Of a DNA stretch of 64,000 nt, positions 27,246-36,038 are shown piece by piece (within the stretch, counting starts at the first letter, position 1; every line of letters begins with the position of its first letter). The stretch lies in NCBI RefSeq assembly GCF_029531655.1, contig NZ_JANRMI010000004.1, forward strand, positions 1 to 64,000, given 5' to 3'. The notes beneath the pieces were generated by a model that saw only the letters and a program-made list of their open reading frames with translations, was not told the origin of the DNA and did not search any database. Made by a program: the position numbers and the translations under genes. The DNA is from Bdellovibrio svalbardensis (GTDB lineage Bacteria > Bdellovibrionota > Bdellovibrionia > Bdellovibrionales > Bdellovibrionaceae).

Positions 27246-27620
27246 CTAAGCGCCTTTTTTGCCTTTTTTGTGTTTCATTTTATTCATTTCGTCTTTGCAT
27301 GCTTGAGACATTTCGTCTTTGTGCTCCTTCATGCATTTCATTACGCGACCTTTACCAGGCTTTTCTTCACTGCAAAACTTTTCATAATCATCATGACAAG
27401 CTTCTTTAACGTGCTTCATCTCTTTTTTCATTTTTTCGATATGGGATTTACAAGCCGGAGAAAGCTTTGATTCATTCTCTTTCATACACTTCATCACACG
27501 GCCTTCACCTGGCTCAACAGTGCCGCAGAAAGTGGCCATATCCTGTTCACAAGGCTTCTCTGCAAACGCTGGTACTGCAAATCCAAGACTGATTAAACTC
27601 ATCACTAGCCATTTAGTCAT
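27246..27620 (-). CDS. Exported Cys-rich protein with two GLG1-type repeats
   Basis: 124 residues with a signal peptide ending PAFA. Two tandem repeats of about 45 residues each follow the pattern CxxDxxxFC, PGxGRVMKCMKE, then SxACK, i.e. four Cys per repeat, as in the Cys-rich GLG1 repeat. The tail is Lys-rich (KMKHKKGKKGA). It is probably a periplasmic disulfide-stabilised helical protein, possibly metal-binding. AGGAGG precedes the ATG. Confidence 0.75.
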   Translation of the reverse strand: MTKWLVMSLISLGFAVPAFAEKPCEQDMATFCGTVEPGEGRVMKCMKENESKLSPACKSHIEKMKKEMKHVKEACHDDYEKFCSEEKPGKGRVMKCMKEHKDEMSQACKDEMNKMKHKKGKKGA

Positions 27621-27741
27621 ACTGACCTCCTATATTGAAAATACTAGAAGGAAAAAACATCAGAGACAAAGACAATGAGGTCCTGTGTCGGATCTTACGG
27701 ATAAATTGACCACAGCACCTTTAAGCCTCAAGCCCAAAGGA

Positions 27742-28353
27742 CTACATAAAATGCTTTGCACCCATGGCAATTGAAATAAAGAAGCTAGCGACAACCACGG
27801 TCCATACATAGCTTAAGAAAATAAACACTCCATCTTTCTCAACATGTCCTAAAGCACAAAGGACAATGGCAATTCCAGGGATGCTATTCGTGAATGGAAT
27901 CGGCAATGGCAAAGCCAACAGCAAGGCATTCACTGCGAAAACGCCAAAATTAATAGCTCGGAAAAACGGCAAATCATGAAAGAAGACCCATCGTTCTTTG
28001 ACTAAATGGGAAATCTTTCGCCAAACTTTTTCAGCAGTTTCAGAAACTTTTAAAACGGTCTTCGCAGAGATATGCAAATTCTCATAACGCTTGGGAATCC
28101 AGGGAGGACGTTGCAAATAAAGCAAAGTCGCCACAATACAAATCAGAATACCACCTGGAGTTGAAAGTCCCGGCAGAGGAATGGGAATCATATACGGCAA
28201 AGAAATAAAAAGAAGGAAAACGGCATGACCTTCCTCACCAAGTATGTCGACAACTCGACGCAAAGTGATTCCCTTGTTCTCGTCATGACCGTGACCATTC
28301 TTCTGCACTTCTTCCTGCAAAAGATCCATCGCCTCAATAAACTGGCTTTTCAA
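27742..28353 (-). CDS. ExoD-family membrane protein
   Basis: 203 residues, four to five membrane segments after a charged N-terminus. LLFISLPYMIPIPLPGLST and the later LPLPIPFTNSIPGIAI are the repeated Pro-rich elements of the exopolysaccharide synthesis ExoD family. The biochemical role in the family is unsettled. The name comes from a Rhizobium mutant with altered polysaccharide and alkali sensitivity. Confidence 0.85.
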   Translation of the reverse strand: MKSQFIEAMDLLQEEVQKNGHGHDENKGITLRRVVDILGEEGHAVFLLFISLPYMIPIPLPGLSTPGGILICIVATLLYLQRPPWIPKRYENLHISAKTVLKVSETAEKVWRKISHLVKERWVFFHDLPFFRAINFGVFAVNALLLALPLPIPFTNSIPGIAIVLCALGHVEKDGVFIFLSYVWTVVVASFFISIAMGAKHFM

Positions 28354-28579
28354 CCGGGCCTTCTTTCTTGGCTTCTTTTTACAAAAACTCAGTGAGTTTC
28401 CATCTCTGTGATTCTAAAGGACCGGGCCGGGATTGGAAGATTTTTACGAGAAATTTTGTAACTATTTTGGGTCGGGTCAGAATTTTAACAGCTGAAAATT
28501 AACTCTTGTGAGCTAACACTTCTGCTTCAATACACGCCCACTTGGCATTTTTAGTTCTATACTCATCCTAGAGGCCCGT

Positions 28580-28861
28580 ATGAAATTCTCTATATCGATC
28601 ATTATCATTTTAATTGGGACGACCGTATTGGCACAGACTCAAACCAAAGAGCAATGCATTGTGACGACCAAAGCCCGCGCCGCAATGACGTTAAGCTCGG
28701 CCCAAGTGGAAAGACTTTGCGAAGAGAATCCTATGGAGGTTGTGAACTGCGCCGTCACTCAGCTACAGGGCGCGCGATTTACGACAACCTTAGATAAATC
28801 AATAAGACAATGTCGTCTCGAATGGACGACGACGACCGTGAATGGTCAGGGAATTTTCTAA
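28580..28861 (+). CDS. Small exported protein, unknown function
   Basis: 93 residues: signal peptide ending VLAQ, then a compact sequence with four Cys (EQCIV, RLCEE, VNCAV, RQCRL) that could form two disulfides. GAGG sits 5 bases before the ATG. No family recognised. It converges on the hppA terminator. Confidence 0.65.
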   Translation: MKFSISIIIILIGTTVLAQTQTKEQCIVTTKARAAMTLSSAQVERLCEENPMEVVNCAVTQLQGARFTTTLDKSIRQCRLEWTTTTVNGQGIF

Positions 28862-28901
28862 CTTCCCAGCTTCTAGAGATAACAAGTCGTCTACAAACAA
28901 A

Positions 28902-28927
28902 AACACCCCGCTTTTCAGCGAGGTGTT
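28902..28927 (-). terminator. Rho-independent terminator of hppA
   Basis: On the minus strand an 11-bp stem (AACACCTCGCT pairing with AGCGGGGTGTT, one G-U) closes a 4-nt loop and is followed by TTTGTTTG. Confidence 0.85.
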
Positions 28928-28956
28928 CTGTGAATCGAATCATTCCAAAAGGATGA

Positions 28957-31038
28957 TTAACCGATTGTAGCGATAAGCTGAGCGATCAACAAAGATACGA
29001 CAGACATAACTTTGATCAAGATCGCAACGCCCGGACCAGAAGTATCTTTGAACGGGTCACCAACAGTGTCACCGATAACTGCCGCTTTGTGAGCGTCAGA
29101 ACCTTTTGGATGACCTGGCAATCCACCTTTTTCGATGAATTTCTTAGCGTTGTCCCATGCTCCACCAGCGTTCGCCATGAAGAGTGACATAGTCGCGCCC
29201 ACTGCCAAAGAACCAGCCAACATACCCGCAAGAGCTTGTGGTCCAAGGATGAAACCGATTGCCACTGGAGCAAGGATCGCAATCATACCTGGCAAGATCA
29301 TTTCGAAAAGAGCTGCTTTAGTTGCGATATCTACGATTTTCGCAGGTTGAGGCTCAGCCTTACCTTCACGAAGACCTGGGATCTCAGCAAACTGACGAGC
29401 GATCTCTTTAACGATTTTTTGAGCTGCTTTACCTACCGCAGTCATTGTTGTTGAACCAACAAGGAACGGAAGGATTGAACCGATCAAGATACCGATCAAT
29501 ACGCCAGAAGTTGTTAGCTCCAAAGACATTGCTGCCATGCCTGCTTTGATACGAACATGGTTAACTTCCATGTTGAATGCAGAGAATAGAGCGACAACTG
29601 TCAAGATCGCAGAACCGATAGCGAAACCCTTACCGATAGCTGCTGTTGTGTTACCAACTGCATCCAATTCGTCAGTGATGTCGCGAACGTTTTTACCAAG
29701 ACCAGACATTTCAGAGATACCACCCGCGTTGTCCGCGATAGGACCGTAAGCATCTACAGTCATTACAACTGCAGTACCCGCAAGCATACCCACTGCAGAG
29801 ATAGCGATACCGTATAGACCCAACGCTTGGTCAGCAACGTAAGCTGCAATAACAACGATCAACATTGGGATCGCAGTTGATTCCATACCTACTGCCAAAC
29901 CACGGATCACGCCAGTTCCTGCACCAGTCAAAGCTGCTTCAGCAACCAAACGGATAGGACGAGCTGCTGTGTAGTACTCAGTGATCAAACCGATGAAAGC
30001 ACCACCGAAAGCACCCGCTGCCAAAGCAACAGTTACTGATTGGTTAATACCGAACATTGGCAACACGATGTAAGCCGCGATAGTCAAAATGATTGGTGGT
30101 ACGATCAAAGCATTACGAAGAACCGTTGCTGGTTTTCCGTTCTTAAAGATACGTGCCGCGAAGATCACGATGATAGAAATCGCAAGACCCAAAGTTGAAA
30201 GCAACAAAGGAAGAACAACACCCGTCATGCGAGTTGCTGCTGCATCTGCGCCTGACATAAGTTTAGACAAACCTTCTACTGGAATAGTCAAAGCGATCGC
30301 CATTGCTGAAACGATAGCAGCAACCATGGACTCATAGATGTCTGCGCCCATACCTGCTACGTCGCCGACGTTGTCACCAACGTTGTCAGCGATAACGCCC
30401 GGATTACGAGGGTCATCTTCAGGAATGTTTTCAACAACTTTACCAGCGATGTCTGCACCCACGTCAGCGGCTTTAGTGTAGATACCACCACCGATACGAG
30501 CGAACAAAGCGATAGATGAAGCACCTACTGCGAATGAGTGAAGAATAGTGCCGATAACTGGAGCGCCGTTAGCGTCAACAGATGTACCGAAGAAGTGCCA
30601 AAGAACTCCCAAACCGATCAAACCAAGACCAGCTACTGAAAGACCCATCACCGCGCCGCCGTCTAGGGCAACAAGCAATGAAGCTGCTTTAGAACCAGTT
30701 GCTGCAGCTTGAGTTGTACGAACGTTGGCATAAGTTGCCGCCTTCATACCGAAGAAGCCCGCAAGCAAAGACAAGAATGCACCCAGGATGAATGATCCCG
30801 CTGCAATTCCGCCCAAGGCGAACCAAAGAGCCGCGCCTACGACGATTGCGTAGACAAAAAGAACCTTGTACTCACGCACAAGGAAAGCCATTGCGCCTTC
30901 ACGGATATAACCCGCGATGCGATTCATAGTCTCATTGCCTGTAGGTTGTGCCTTCACGCGAAGGTACAAAATTACAGCCAGGACCAAACCAACTACTCCG
31001 GCGATAATTGGAGAAATTAGCAAAGATTCACTAAACAT
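28957..31038 (-). CDS. hppA: Membrane-bound ion-translocating pyrophosphatase
   Basis: 693 residues, about 16 membrane segments. Substrate motifs [20 protein letters not shown] and, near the end, [14 protein letters not shown] bind Mg-pyrophosphate. It couples PPi hydrolysis to H+ or Na+ export across the inner membrane. The sequence [10 protein letters not shown] has Ala and Gly at the two sites that distinguish K+-dependent enzymes (K+-independent ones have Lys and Thr). Which ion is pumped is not settled. GGAG precedes the ATG. Codon choice is noticeably biased to optimal codons, fitting strong expression. Confidence 0.96.
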   Translation of the reverse strand: MFSESLLISPIIAGVVGLVLAVILYLRVKAQPTGNETMNRIAGYIREGAMAFLVREYKVLFVYAIVVGAALWFALGGIAAGSFILGAFLSLLAGFFGMKAATYANVRTTQAAATGSKAASLLVALDGGAVMGLSVAGLGLIGLGVLWHFFGTSVDANGAPVIGTILHSFAVGASSIALFARIGGGIYTKAADVGADIAGKVVENIPEDDPRNPGVIADNVGDNVGDVAGMGADIYESMVAAIVSAMAIALTIPVEGLSKLMSGADAAATRMTGVVLPLLLSTLGLAISIIVIFAARIFKNGKPATVLRNALIVPPIILTIAAYIVLPMFGINQSVTVALAAGAFGGAFIGLITEYYTAARPIRLVAEAALTGAGTGVIRGLAVGMESTAIPMLIVVIAAYVADQALGLYGIAISAVGMLAGTAVVMTVDAYGPIADNAGGISEMSGLGKNVRDITDELDAVGNTTAAIGKGFAIGSAILTVVALFSAFNMEVNHVRIKAGMAAMSLELTTSGVLIGILIGSILPFLVGSTTMTAVGKAAQKIVKEIARQFAEIPGLREGKAEPQPAKIVDIATKAALFEMILPGMIAILAPVAIGFILGPQALAGMLAGSLAVGATMSLFMANAGGAWDNAKKFIEKGGLPGHPKGSDAHKAAVIGDTVGDPFKDTSGPGVAILIKVMSVVSLLIAQLIATIG

Positions 31039-31066
31039 TGTTGCACTCCATTTTGATTTCTCGTTT

Positions 31067-31094
31067 AAATTACGAAGACTTAGGATTAATTCAA
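31067..31094 (-). promoter_or_regulatory. Candidate hppA promoter
   Basis: On the minus strand: TTGAAT, a 16-base spacer, TAATTT, about 30 bases before the hppA ATG. A reasonable sigma-70 match without further proof. Confidence 0.4.
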
Positions 31095-31119
31095 AACATT
31101 GCGTCTAGTCAATGAGGGG

Positions 31120-31205
31120 AAGAGGTACGCCGTACCTTTTTGAGGCTCAGTGCGTCGTTAGAGCAACGCGCTGAGTGAAGCAAAAGGTGCCTGGCACCTT
31201 TTGCG
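31120..31205. repeat. Cluster of three consecutive palindromes
   Basis: Three hairpins in 86 bases between the divergent hppA and sigma-factor genes. The first is AGGTAC / GTACCT around GCC (31123-31137). The second is CTCAGTGCGT / ACGCGCTGAG around a 10-nt loop (31146-31175). The third is GCAAAAGGTGCC / GGCACCTTTTGC around one T (31180-31204). The outer two share an AAGGT-nn-ACCTTTT look, as in REP-type intergenic repeats. No second copy was seen in this window. Confidence 0.6.
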
Positions 31206-31367
31206 GGGATGTAGATGAGGTTTCGGAGATTTTTGCCCGAAATGCAGGCAATTTCGAATTGTGGGCACTCGGGCATGGAGTGCTTCCGAAGTAGAAGTTT
31301 GCGAAAGCCGCTCTAATATTTATTGGCTTGCGAGACTTCTTTTATTTAGAAATGGCTGCTAGGCTTG

Positions 31368-31913
31368 ATGACTATGAACAAAAAGCTTTCTGACTCGAAC
31401 GATGAAGATCTTCTTCTCGCCCTGGCTGAGGGTGAAGAGAAAGCTTTGGATATTCTCTACCTGAGACATTCAGGCCGAGTCCTCACCTACGCCCTCAAAC
31501 GTGGAATGACGCGTGAACAAGCAGACGATGTGTTGCAAATCGTTTTCCTGCAGATCTTCCGCAAGAAGCATCTCTATGATCCTAAACATAAGGCTTTGGC
31601 CTGGCTTTACGTGATCACACGCAGCGAGCTTAAAGACTACAGAAATCGCGAAATTAAAGACTTTGTCGAATGGGACGATTCTTTGTCACAAAGCGCCCCG
31701 ATGGATCCTAGTCTAGAGAATAAGGATGAATCCGAATCCTTATTGAAAGAGCTCAAACCTCGCGAACAAGAGGTGATGAAGCTGCGCTACCTGGATGAGC
31801 TTGAGTACGACGAAATCGCCGCGAGACTTCAGGAATCCGCAAGCAACATCAGGCAAATAGTCAGTCGCAGTTTGAAGTTTTTGAAGACCCAAAAAAGCAA
31901 CCAGAAGAATTAG
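31368..31913 (+). CDS. ECF-type RNA polymerase sigma factor
   Basis: 181 residues from ATG 31368 (an ATG two codons later is possible). Region 2 runs about 10-85, with DDVLQIVFLQIFRK and ALAWLYVITRSELKDYRN. Region 4 lies about 120-172, with REQEVMKLRYLDELEYDEIA and a helix-turn-helix ending NIRQIVSRSLKFLK. No region 3, no extra domain. The next gene starts 8 bases downstream and is a likely membrane anti-sigma partner. Confidence 0.92.
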   Translation: MTMNKKLSDSNDEDLLLALAEGEEKALDILYLRHSGRVLTYALKRGMTREQADDVLQIVFLQIFRKKHLYDPKHKALAWLYVITRSELKDYRNREIKDFVEWDDSLSQSAPMDPSLENKDESESLLKELKPREQEVMKLRYLDELEYDEIAARLQESASNIRQIVSRSLKFLKTQKSNQKN

Positions 31914-31921
31914 GAGGAAAC

Positions 31922-32464
31922 ATGAAAGACATAAAAAAAGATTTTGAGTCTTTTACTGATGAATCTGGTTCTTCTGCGAACACCAGCGCGGGATCTTCTT
32001 TTGTTTTACAGAAGATTCAAAATGAAATCGCGAAAACGGCGCCCAAAAGGACCAGCGTCGCAGCGAAGCTGGGAGCTGTTCACCTGGTGAGTTCTGTAAT
32101 TACTTTAACAGCCTGTCCTCAGTTTGGTTTACGTCTGTTCTTCCAGGGCGAAGGCATGATGCATTACTTTATGAAGATCAGTCCGACCTTCTGTCAGTCC
32201 TTCTGCGGAGCTTTATATTTATCAGTCACATTCTTGCTAGCTCGTTTTGTTTTGAAATACGATGAGTGGCTTGTGGTTCTTCGCTCTCGCGCTTTAAGCA
32301 TTGCGACTTTGGCTTTGTTGTCACTGGGTACTTTTGCGATGATCAATCGCCAGATGTCTTTTGAAACTGGTGTCTTTTGGATCTTTGGAGCGACGTTGGG
32401 TGCGGAGGCAGTTTCTGCTTCGAAGCAAACTCTGCGAAAGATCTTCTCCTTCTCGAGAGCTTAG
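31922..32464 (+). CDS. Membrane protein, probable anti-sigma partner
   Basis: 180 residues. A short hydrophilic cytoplasmic N-terminus (about 1-45) precedes about four membrane segments. TTLTACP-like and CQSFCGAL Cys sites lie in or near the membrane. AGGAGG is just upstream and the gene follows the ECF sigma gene by 8 bases. Operon position and topology are those of an anti-sigma factor, but no ZAS zinc motif or known anti-sigma domain is visible, so the role is inferred. Confidence 0.7.
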   Translation: MKDIKKDFESFTDESGSSANTSAGSSFVLQKIQNEIAKTAPKRTSVAAKLGAVHLVSSVITLTACPQFGLRLFFQGEGMMHYFMKISPTFCQSFCGALYLSVTFLLARFVLKYDEWLVVLRSRALSIATLALLSLGTFAMINRQMSFETGVFWIFGATLGAEAVSASKQTLRKIFSFSRA

Positions 32465-32478
32465 TTCTTAACAAGGAC

Positions 32479-33228
32479 CTAAATCTTTAATTTAATTTCT
32501 AACGGAAAATGATCGGAGCCCGTCACTTTGTGATGGACCTCCGCCTTCAGTACTTCAAAACCCCGCACAAAAACGTGGTCGAGCTTCAAAAGCCGTCCGT
32601 CGTTTTCCAAATCCAAATGATCCAGGTGAAGATCTCTAAAAATGCTTTTCATAATCATATAACGTTTAACGTTCCAGGTGTTGAAGTCCCCGGCCAAAAC
32701 CACGGGGCCATCGAAGTGCGAAATCTTTTCGGCGATCTCATAGAGGGATTCAGAAAAAGCGGCCGTCGTCACGAAGTTCAAGACATGTGTGCAAACGAGC
32801 AGAACTTTTTTACCTTGAAAGTCGTACTCACTAAAAAGAGTTAACTTCGGCGTGAGCCAAAAGAACTCCCTCGCTCGAGAGCGGATGAAGTCCACCGCTG
32901 TGGGCGTGAACTTCGAACCAATCGCTACACCTGTGCTGCTAAGATCTTTTTTGTAGTGAAAGCTTTGAGCGAGATGCCACTCATAAGCAGAAAAATCCTG
33001 TTTCCATAGCAAAGGCATCTTGTTATCGACAAGGGCCTCTTGCAGCAAAATAAAATCCTTGCCGCTTCCGTGTTTTTTAAAGTCATTTTCAAACAGATGC
33101 GCCTTTTGGCCCTTATAAACATTCCAGACAAAGATATTCAAATCCGTCTGATCGGGATGAGGAGTGTCTCCCCCCTCACCGATTTTCATCAGAACTTTGT
33201 CTTTAGCTGGAACGATAAAAGGGACCAT
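32479..33228 (-). CDS. Endonuclease/exonuclease/phosphatase family protein
   Basis: 249 residues, no signal peptide. EEP-fold motifs in order: VWNVYKG (Asn), LLQEAL (catalytic Glu), CTHVLNF, AGDFNTWN (Asp, Asn), LDHVFVRG and GSDHFPLEI (catalytic His). It is an Mg-dependent phosphodiesterase. DNA, phospholipid or inositol phosphate substrates are all found in the family. The N-terminal 25 residues may be an over-long start. Confidence 0.87.
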   Translation of the reverse strand: MVPFIVPAKDKVLMKIGEGGDTPHPDQTDLNIFVWNVYKGQKAHLFENDFKKHGSGKDFILLQEALVDNKMPLLWKQDFSAYEWHLAQSFHYKKDLSSTGVAIGSKFTPTAVDFIRSRAREFFWLTPKLTLFSEYDFQGKKVLLVCTHVLNFVTTAAFSESLYEIAEKISHFDGPVVLAGDFNTWNVKRYMIMKSIFRDLHLDHLDLENDGRLLKLDHVFVRGFEVLKAEVHHKVTGSDHFPLEIKLKI

Positions 33229-33250
33229 GTCTTCCTGTTCTCTACTGAGC

Positions 33251-34240
33251 TTATTTTACTTTACTCAAGTAATCTTGATTCACTTCAACGACCTGCAGTG
33301 CCTGCGCCTCGGCGCGCTCATGTTCTGCCAATAAGGTCGAAAGATATCTTTCTGTATAGCTTGGAACAATCACAACGATATTTTTACCACGATTTTCTTC
33401 GCGAGCCGCCTGGCGAAGCCCAGCCGCAATAGAAGCCCCCGAAGAGATGCCCACAGGAATACCTTCAGTTTTAATAACTTCACGAGCGACCTTCAAAGAC
33501 TCTTCTGATGACACCTGTTCGATTCCGTCGACCACTTTACGATCCATCACGGAAGGCACGAAGCCCGCGCCCAGACCTTGAATTTTGTGGGGACCTGGTT
33601 TTCCACCGGAAAGCACCGGGCTTTCCGCAGGCTCCACGGCAATCATTTTTATGGATGGCTTTTTGGATTTTAAAACATGACCCACACCGGTGATTGTGCC
33701 TGACGTGCCCACGCCACTGACTACCACGTCGACTTGTCCATCGGTGTCGCGCCAAATTTCAAGCGCCGTGGTCTCTTCATGAATTTTCGGATTGGCTGGA
33801 TTGTCAAACTGAGCTGGCATCCAGGCATTCGGAGTGGTGTCGATCATCTCCATGGCTTTTGCAATCGCACCCTTCATACCCAGCGGCCCCGGAGTCAGAA
33901 CAATCTTGGCCCCCAAAAGAAGCAACAAAGTTCTTCGCTCTTGCGACATTGTCTCTGACATCACCAGCGTGATGGGATAACCCTTTGCTGCCGCCACGAA
34001 GGCCAAGGCAATACCGGTGTTCCCACTTGTCGGCTCAATGATTTCAACTCCTGGCTTAAGCTTGCCGTCAAGCTCCGCTTGTTCGATCATCGCCAAACCA
34101 ATACGGTCCTTGACTGAACCCAGAGGATTAAAAAATTCAAGCTTAAGCAAAAGTTTTCCTGGCAGTCCTTTTCCGATTCTTTGCATTTGCACGAGGGGCG
34201 TTTGACCGATGGTCTTTGTGATATCAGAGTATATTTTCAT
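33251..34240 (-). CDS. cysK: Cysteine synthase (O-acetylserine sulfhydrylase)
   Basis: 329 residues of PLP fold-type II. Lys in GSVKDRIGLAMI binds PLP. PTSGNTGIALA is the substrate loop, GVGTSGTITGVG the phosphate cup, and GISSGASIAAGL the C-terminal signature. It makes cysteine from O-acetylserine and sulfide. It lacks the heme or CBS domains of cystathionine beta-synthase. The gene stands alone. The upstream region shows no riboswitch I can recognise. Confidence 0.95.
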   Translation of the reverse strand: MKIYSDITKTIGQTPLVQMQRIGKGLPGKLLLKLEFFNPLGSVKDRIGLAMIEQAELDGKLKPGVEIIEPTSGNTGIALAFVAAAKGYPITLVMSETMSQERRTLLLLLGAKIVLTPGPLGMKGAIAKAMEMIDTTPNAWMPAQFDNPANPKIHEETTALEIWRDTDGQVDVVVSGVGTSGTITGVGHVLKSKKPSIKMIAVEPAESPVLSGGKPGPHKIQGLGAGFVPSVMDRKVVDGIEQVSSEESLKVAREVIKTEGIPVGISSGASIAAGLRQAAREENRGKNIVVIVPSYTERYLSTLLAEHERAEAQALQVVEVNQDYLSKVK

Positions 34241-34390
34241 GTGACGTCCTTTTGCCTTAATTCTTTTGCGCTTGACTGGCCTACACCAAGATTACTATCC
34301 AAGTAGGCGTAGATGTGTTTAGACTTTTAGTGTACTCCTAAGATCGAGGTCTTTAAAGGCCTCAAAACGAAAAAACAGGGGCCTTTTCCT

Positions 34391-34816
34391 ATGATACCTC
34401 AAGTACTCACCAGCCGTTTGACAAGTTTCTGTTTCCGTTTGAGACCCGGCCAAGATCTTAAAAAGGAGCTTCTGCTCTATGCAGAGACACATCAACTAAA
34501 GGCCGCAGCCATACTAAGTGCGGTAGGCAGCCTTAAAGTCGCCTGCCTAAGGCTGTCGGATCGCAAAGAAACTAGTGAGTTCACAGGTCCCTTTGAGATC
34601 GTCTCCCTGATGGGCACTGTGAGTGCTTCAGGGATTCATATGCACATGTCTATTTCCGATGGCGACGGCAAGGTGCTTGGCGGACATTTGATGGATGGTT
34701 GCTTGGTATACACGACGGCCGAAATTATTTTGCTTGAGAGTACGGACTTGGTTTTCGATCGTCAGATGGATGAAGGGACTGGGTATAAGGAGTTGGTGGT
34801 TAAGGCGAGGGAGTAA
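34391..34816 (+). CDS. PPC/DUF296-domain DNA-binding-like protein
   Basis: 141 residues: FRLRPGQDLKKELLLYAE, SAVGSLKVACLRL, GTVSASGIHMHMSISDGDGKVLGGHL. This is the PCC/PPC fold, with the GxHxHxS motif in which His residues bind metal. Bacterial members trimerise and their function is unclear. A possible stem (34355-34361 with 34380-34386) ends four bases before the ATG and would enclose the ribosome-site region. Confidence 0.87.
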   Translation: MIPQVLTSRLTSFCFRLRPGQDLKKELLLYAETHQLKAAAILSAVGSLKVACLRLSDRKETSEFTGPFEIVSLMGTVSASGIHMHMSISDGDGKVLGGHLMDGCLVYTTAEIILLESTDLVFDRQMDEGTGYKELVVKARE

Positions 34817-34830
34817 TCACCAACTGGGAC

Positions 34831-35133
34831 TTAGCTAACCAACAGCTGAACTTTGGGGTTGAGCTTCTGGTAAATTGAGATCAACCGATCCGTAGAAAAT
34901 TCCTCAACACGGTGATGCAAGATCTTGCTCATTTTTGACTCATCAATACCGGCTATTTCTGACATCTGCTTCTGGGTGCACTTATGCTTGCGCTTATATG
35001 CCAAAAAATGTTGGCAAATATCCCACCGAAATTTCTCAAGAGCTGTTGGCTTTTCACTCAACGCCAAGGTGCCTTCTGCATTTTCCAAGTTTTTTAGAAC
35101 CTTGCGAACTTTTGTTTTATTTGGGAATGCCAT
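34831..35133 (-). CDS. HTH (XRE / HigA-like) antitoxin-type regulator
   Basis: 100 residues from ATG 35133 with GGAG six bases upstream (a TTG at 35148 is less likely). The helix-turn-helix lies at about 50-85: CTQKQMSEIAGIDESKMSKI. The shape is that of antitoxin-class XRE regulators. No toxin gene is adjacent in the usual position, so it may be an orphan antitoxin or a chromosomal regulator. A perfect palindrome 29 bases upstream is a likely autoregulatory operator. Confidence 0.8.
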   Translation of the reverse strand: MAFPNKTKVRKVLKNLENAEGTLALSEKPTALEKFRWDICQHFLAYKRKHKCTQKQMSEIAGIDESKMSKILHHRVEEFSTDRLISIYQKLNPKVQLLVS

Positions 35134-35161
35134 TTTTATCTCCGACAAGCGCTAATCACAT

Positions 35162-35183
35162 ATCTTGCCATATTTGGCAAGAT
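35162..35183. promoter_or_regulatory. Perfect palindrome, probable operator of the HTH gene
   Basis: ATCTTGCCA (35162-35170), spacer TATT, TGGCAAGAT (35175-35183). Nine-base perfect arms with a 4-base centre suit a dimeric HTH repressor. It lies 29-50 bases upstream of the HTH start codon, where the promoter should be. Confidence 0.65.
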
Positions 35184-35262
35184 TGATCCACTTCTTTTAA
35201 CAACTTCATTGCCACTTACTTTCGACGCCGGTGCCGCCTTGCAGAAGAAGCCGGCGCGGATT

Positions 35263-35565
35263 CTAAACAGCCTTCTTAAGAATGTCGTTGATAAGACTTT
35301 GATATGCCACGCCCTGCTTCTTCGCGCGGGTCTTTAGCTTTTTTAAGACGCCTTCTTCAATTCTAATTGAGACGGCCTTTCTTGGAGTTTCCCCTAGAAT
35401 AGGCCGTCCAGGCCGCTTAAATTTAGCCAACTGCTTGGGAGAAAACTTGGGAATTTCCGAATAGTCAATTTCACTATCTTTCCTGGTGGTTTTTGTAGGC
35501 TTTTCTTTCGCCTTTGTTTGCAAATCTCGCACTGATAATTCGATAGTATTCGACTTCCTCTTCAT
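35263..35565 (-). CDS. brnA: BrnA-family antitoxin
   Basis: 100 residues from ATG 35565. A basic, hydrophilic first half contains DYSEIPKFSPKQLAKFKRPGRP. The C-terminal ribbon-helix-helix-like part (RKAVSIRIEEGVLKKLKTRAKKQG, then YQSLINDILKKAV; longer runs omitted) is BrnA-like and would bind DNA and BrnT. It follows the toxin gene and overlaps it by 92 bases, more than usual. GTG or TTG codons at 35532 and 35523 would shorten this. Confidence 0.82.
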   Translation of the reverse strand: MKRKSNTIELSVRDLQTKAKEKPTKTTRKDSEIDYSEIPKFSPKQLAKFKRPGRPILGETPRKAVSIRIEEGVLKKLKTRAKKQGVAYQSLINDILKKAV

Positions 35566-35782
35566 ACTTAGATCTCCGATGTGTGTACGCCACAAAGAGA
35601 ACGCGCCCAAAAGATGACTGGCCTAAAACAATATACCTATCTTCAACTACCGAATGATCTTCGTCATAGAGACTCAGATAACTCTGGTCAAAAAAGACTG
35701 TCGCCGCCTCATCAAATGCAATTCCGTGTTTCTCCATGTTCTTATTGCTTTTAACACTATCCCATTGAATAAAAGCTCTCAT
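35474..35782 (-). CDS. brnT: BrnT-family toxin (type II, RelE-like RNase)
   Basis: 102 residues from ATG 35782. The longer frame adds 24 unlikely residues. Typical BrnT features: FIQWDSVKSNKNMEKHGIAF, DEAATVFFDQ, DHSVVEDRYIVLGQS, and IISARFANKGERKAY. BrnT folds like RelE and cuts RNA or stops translation. BrnA neutralises it and represses the operon. No Shine-Dalgarno site is evident; the AT-rich stretch just before the ATG could hold the promoter, giving a very short leader. Confidence 0.88.
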   Translation of the reverse strand: MRAFIQWDSVKSNKNMEKHGIAFDEAATVFFDQSYLSLYDEDHSVVEDRYIVLGQSSFGRVLFVAYTHRRSKYEEEVEYYRIISARFANKGERKAYKNHQER

Positions 35783-36038
35783 ATTATGTATATACTTAAT
35801 GCAATACTCTGCAAGGAAAAATGTTGAACACCCCAAACCTGACAGCTCGGGCATTCAATCTACATGCCTTTACTCAAATCAAAGATCCCCAGACACAAAC
35901 CCACTGCAAGGCCAGATCCCGGCTTTCTGTTTGGGATTTTTCGACTAAGGTCTTTACACCCTAGCTCATCTTGAATCATTTGGTCGGTATCTATGGAAAT
36001 CTATTCCGCAGCGGGTATTCTTTCCAGCGGAGGACTTC

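Noticed and set aside
33241-34390. SAM or cysteine-type riboswitch near cysK
   Set aside because: The leader region upstream of cysK (34241-34390) shows no conserved riboswitch core that I recognise.
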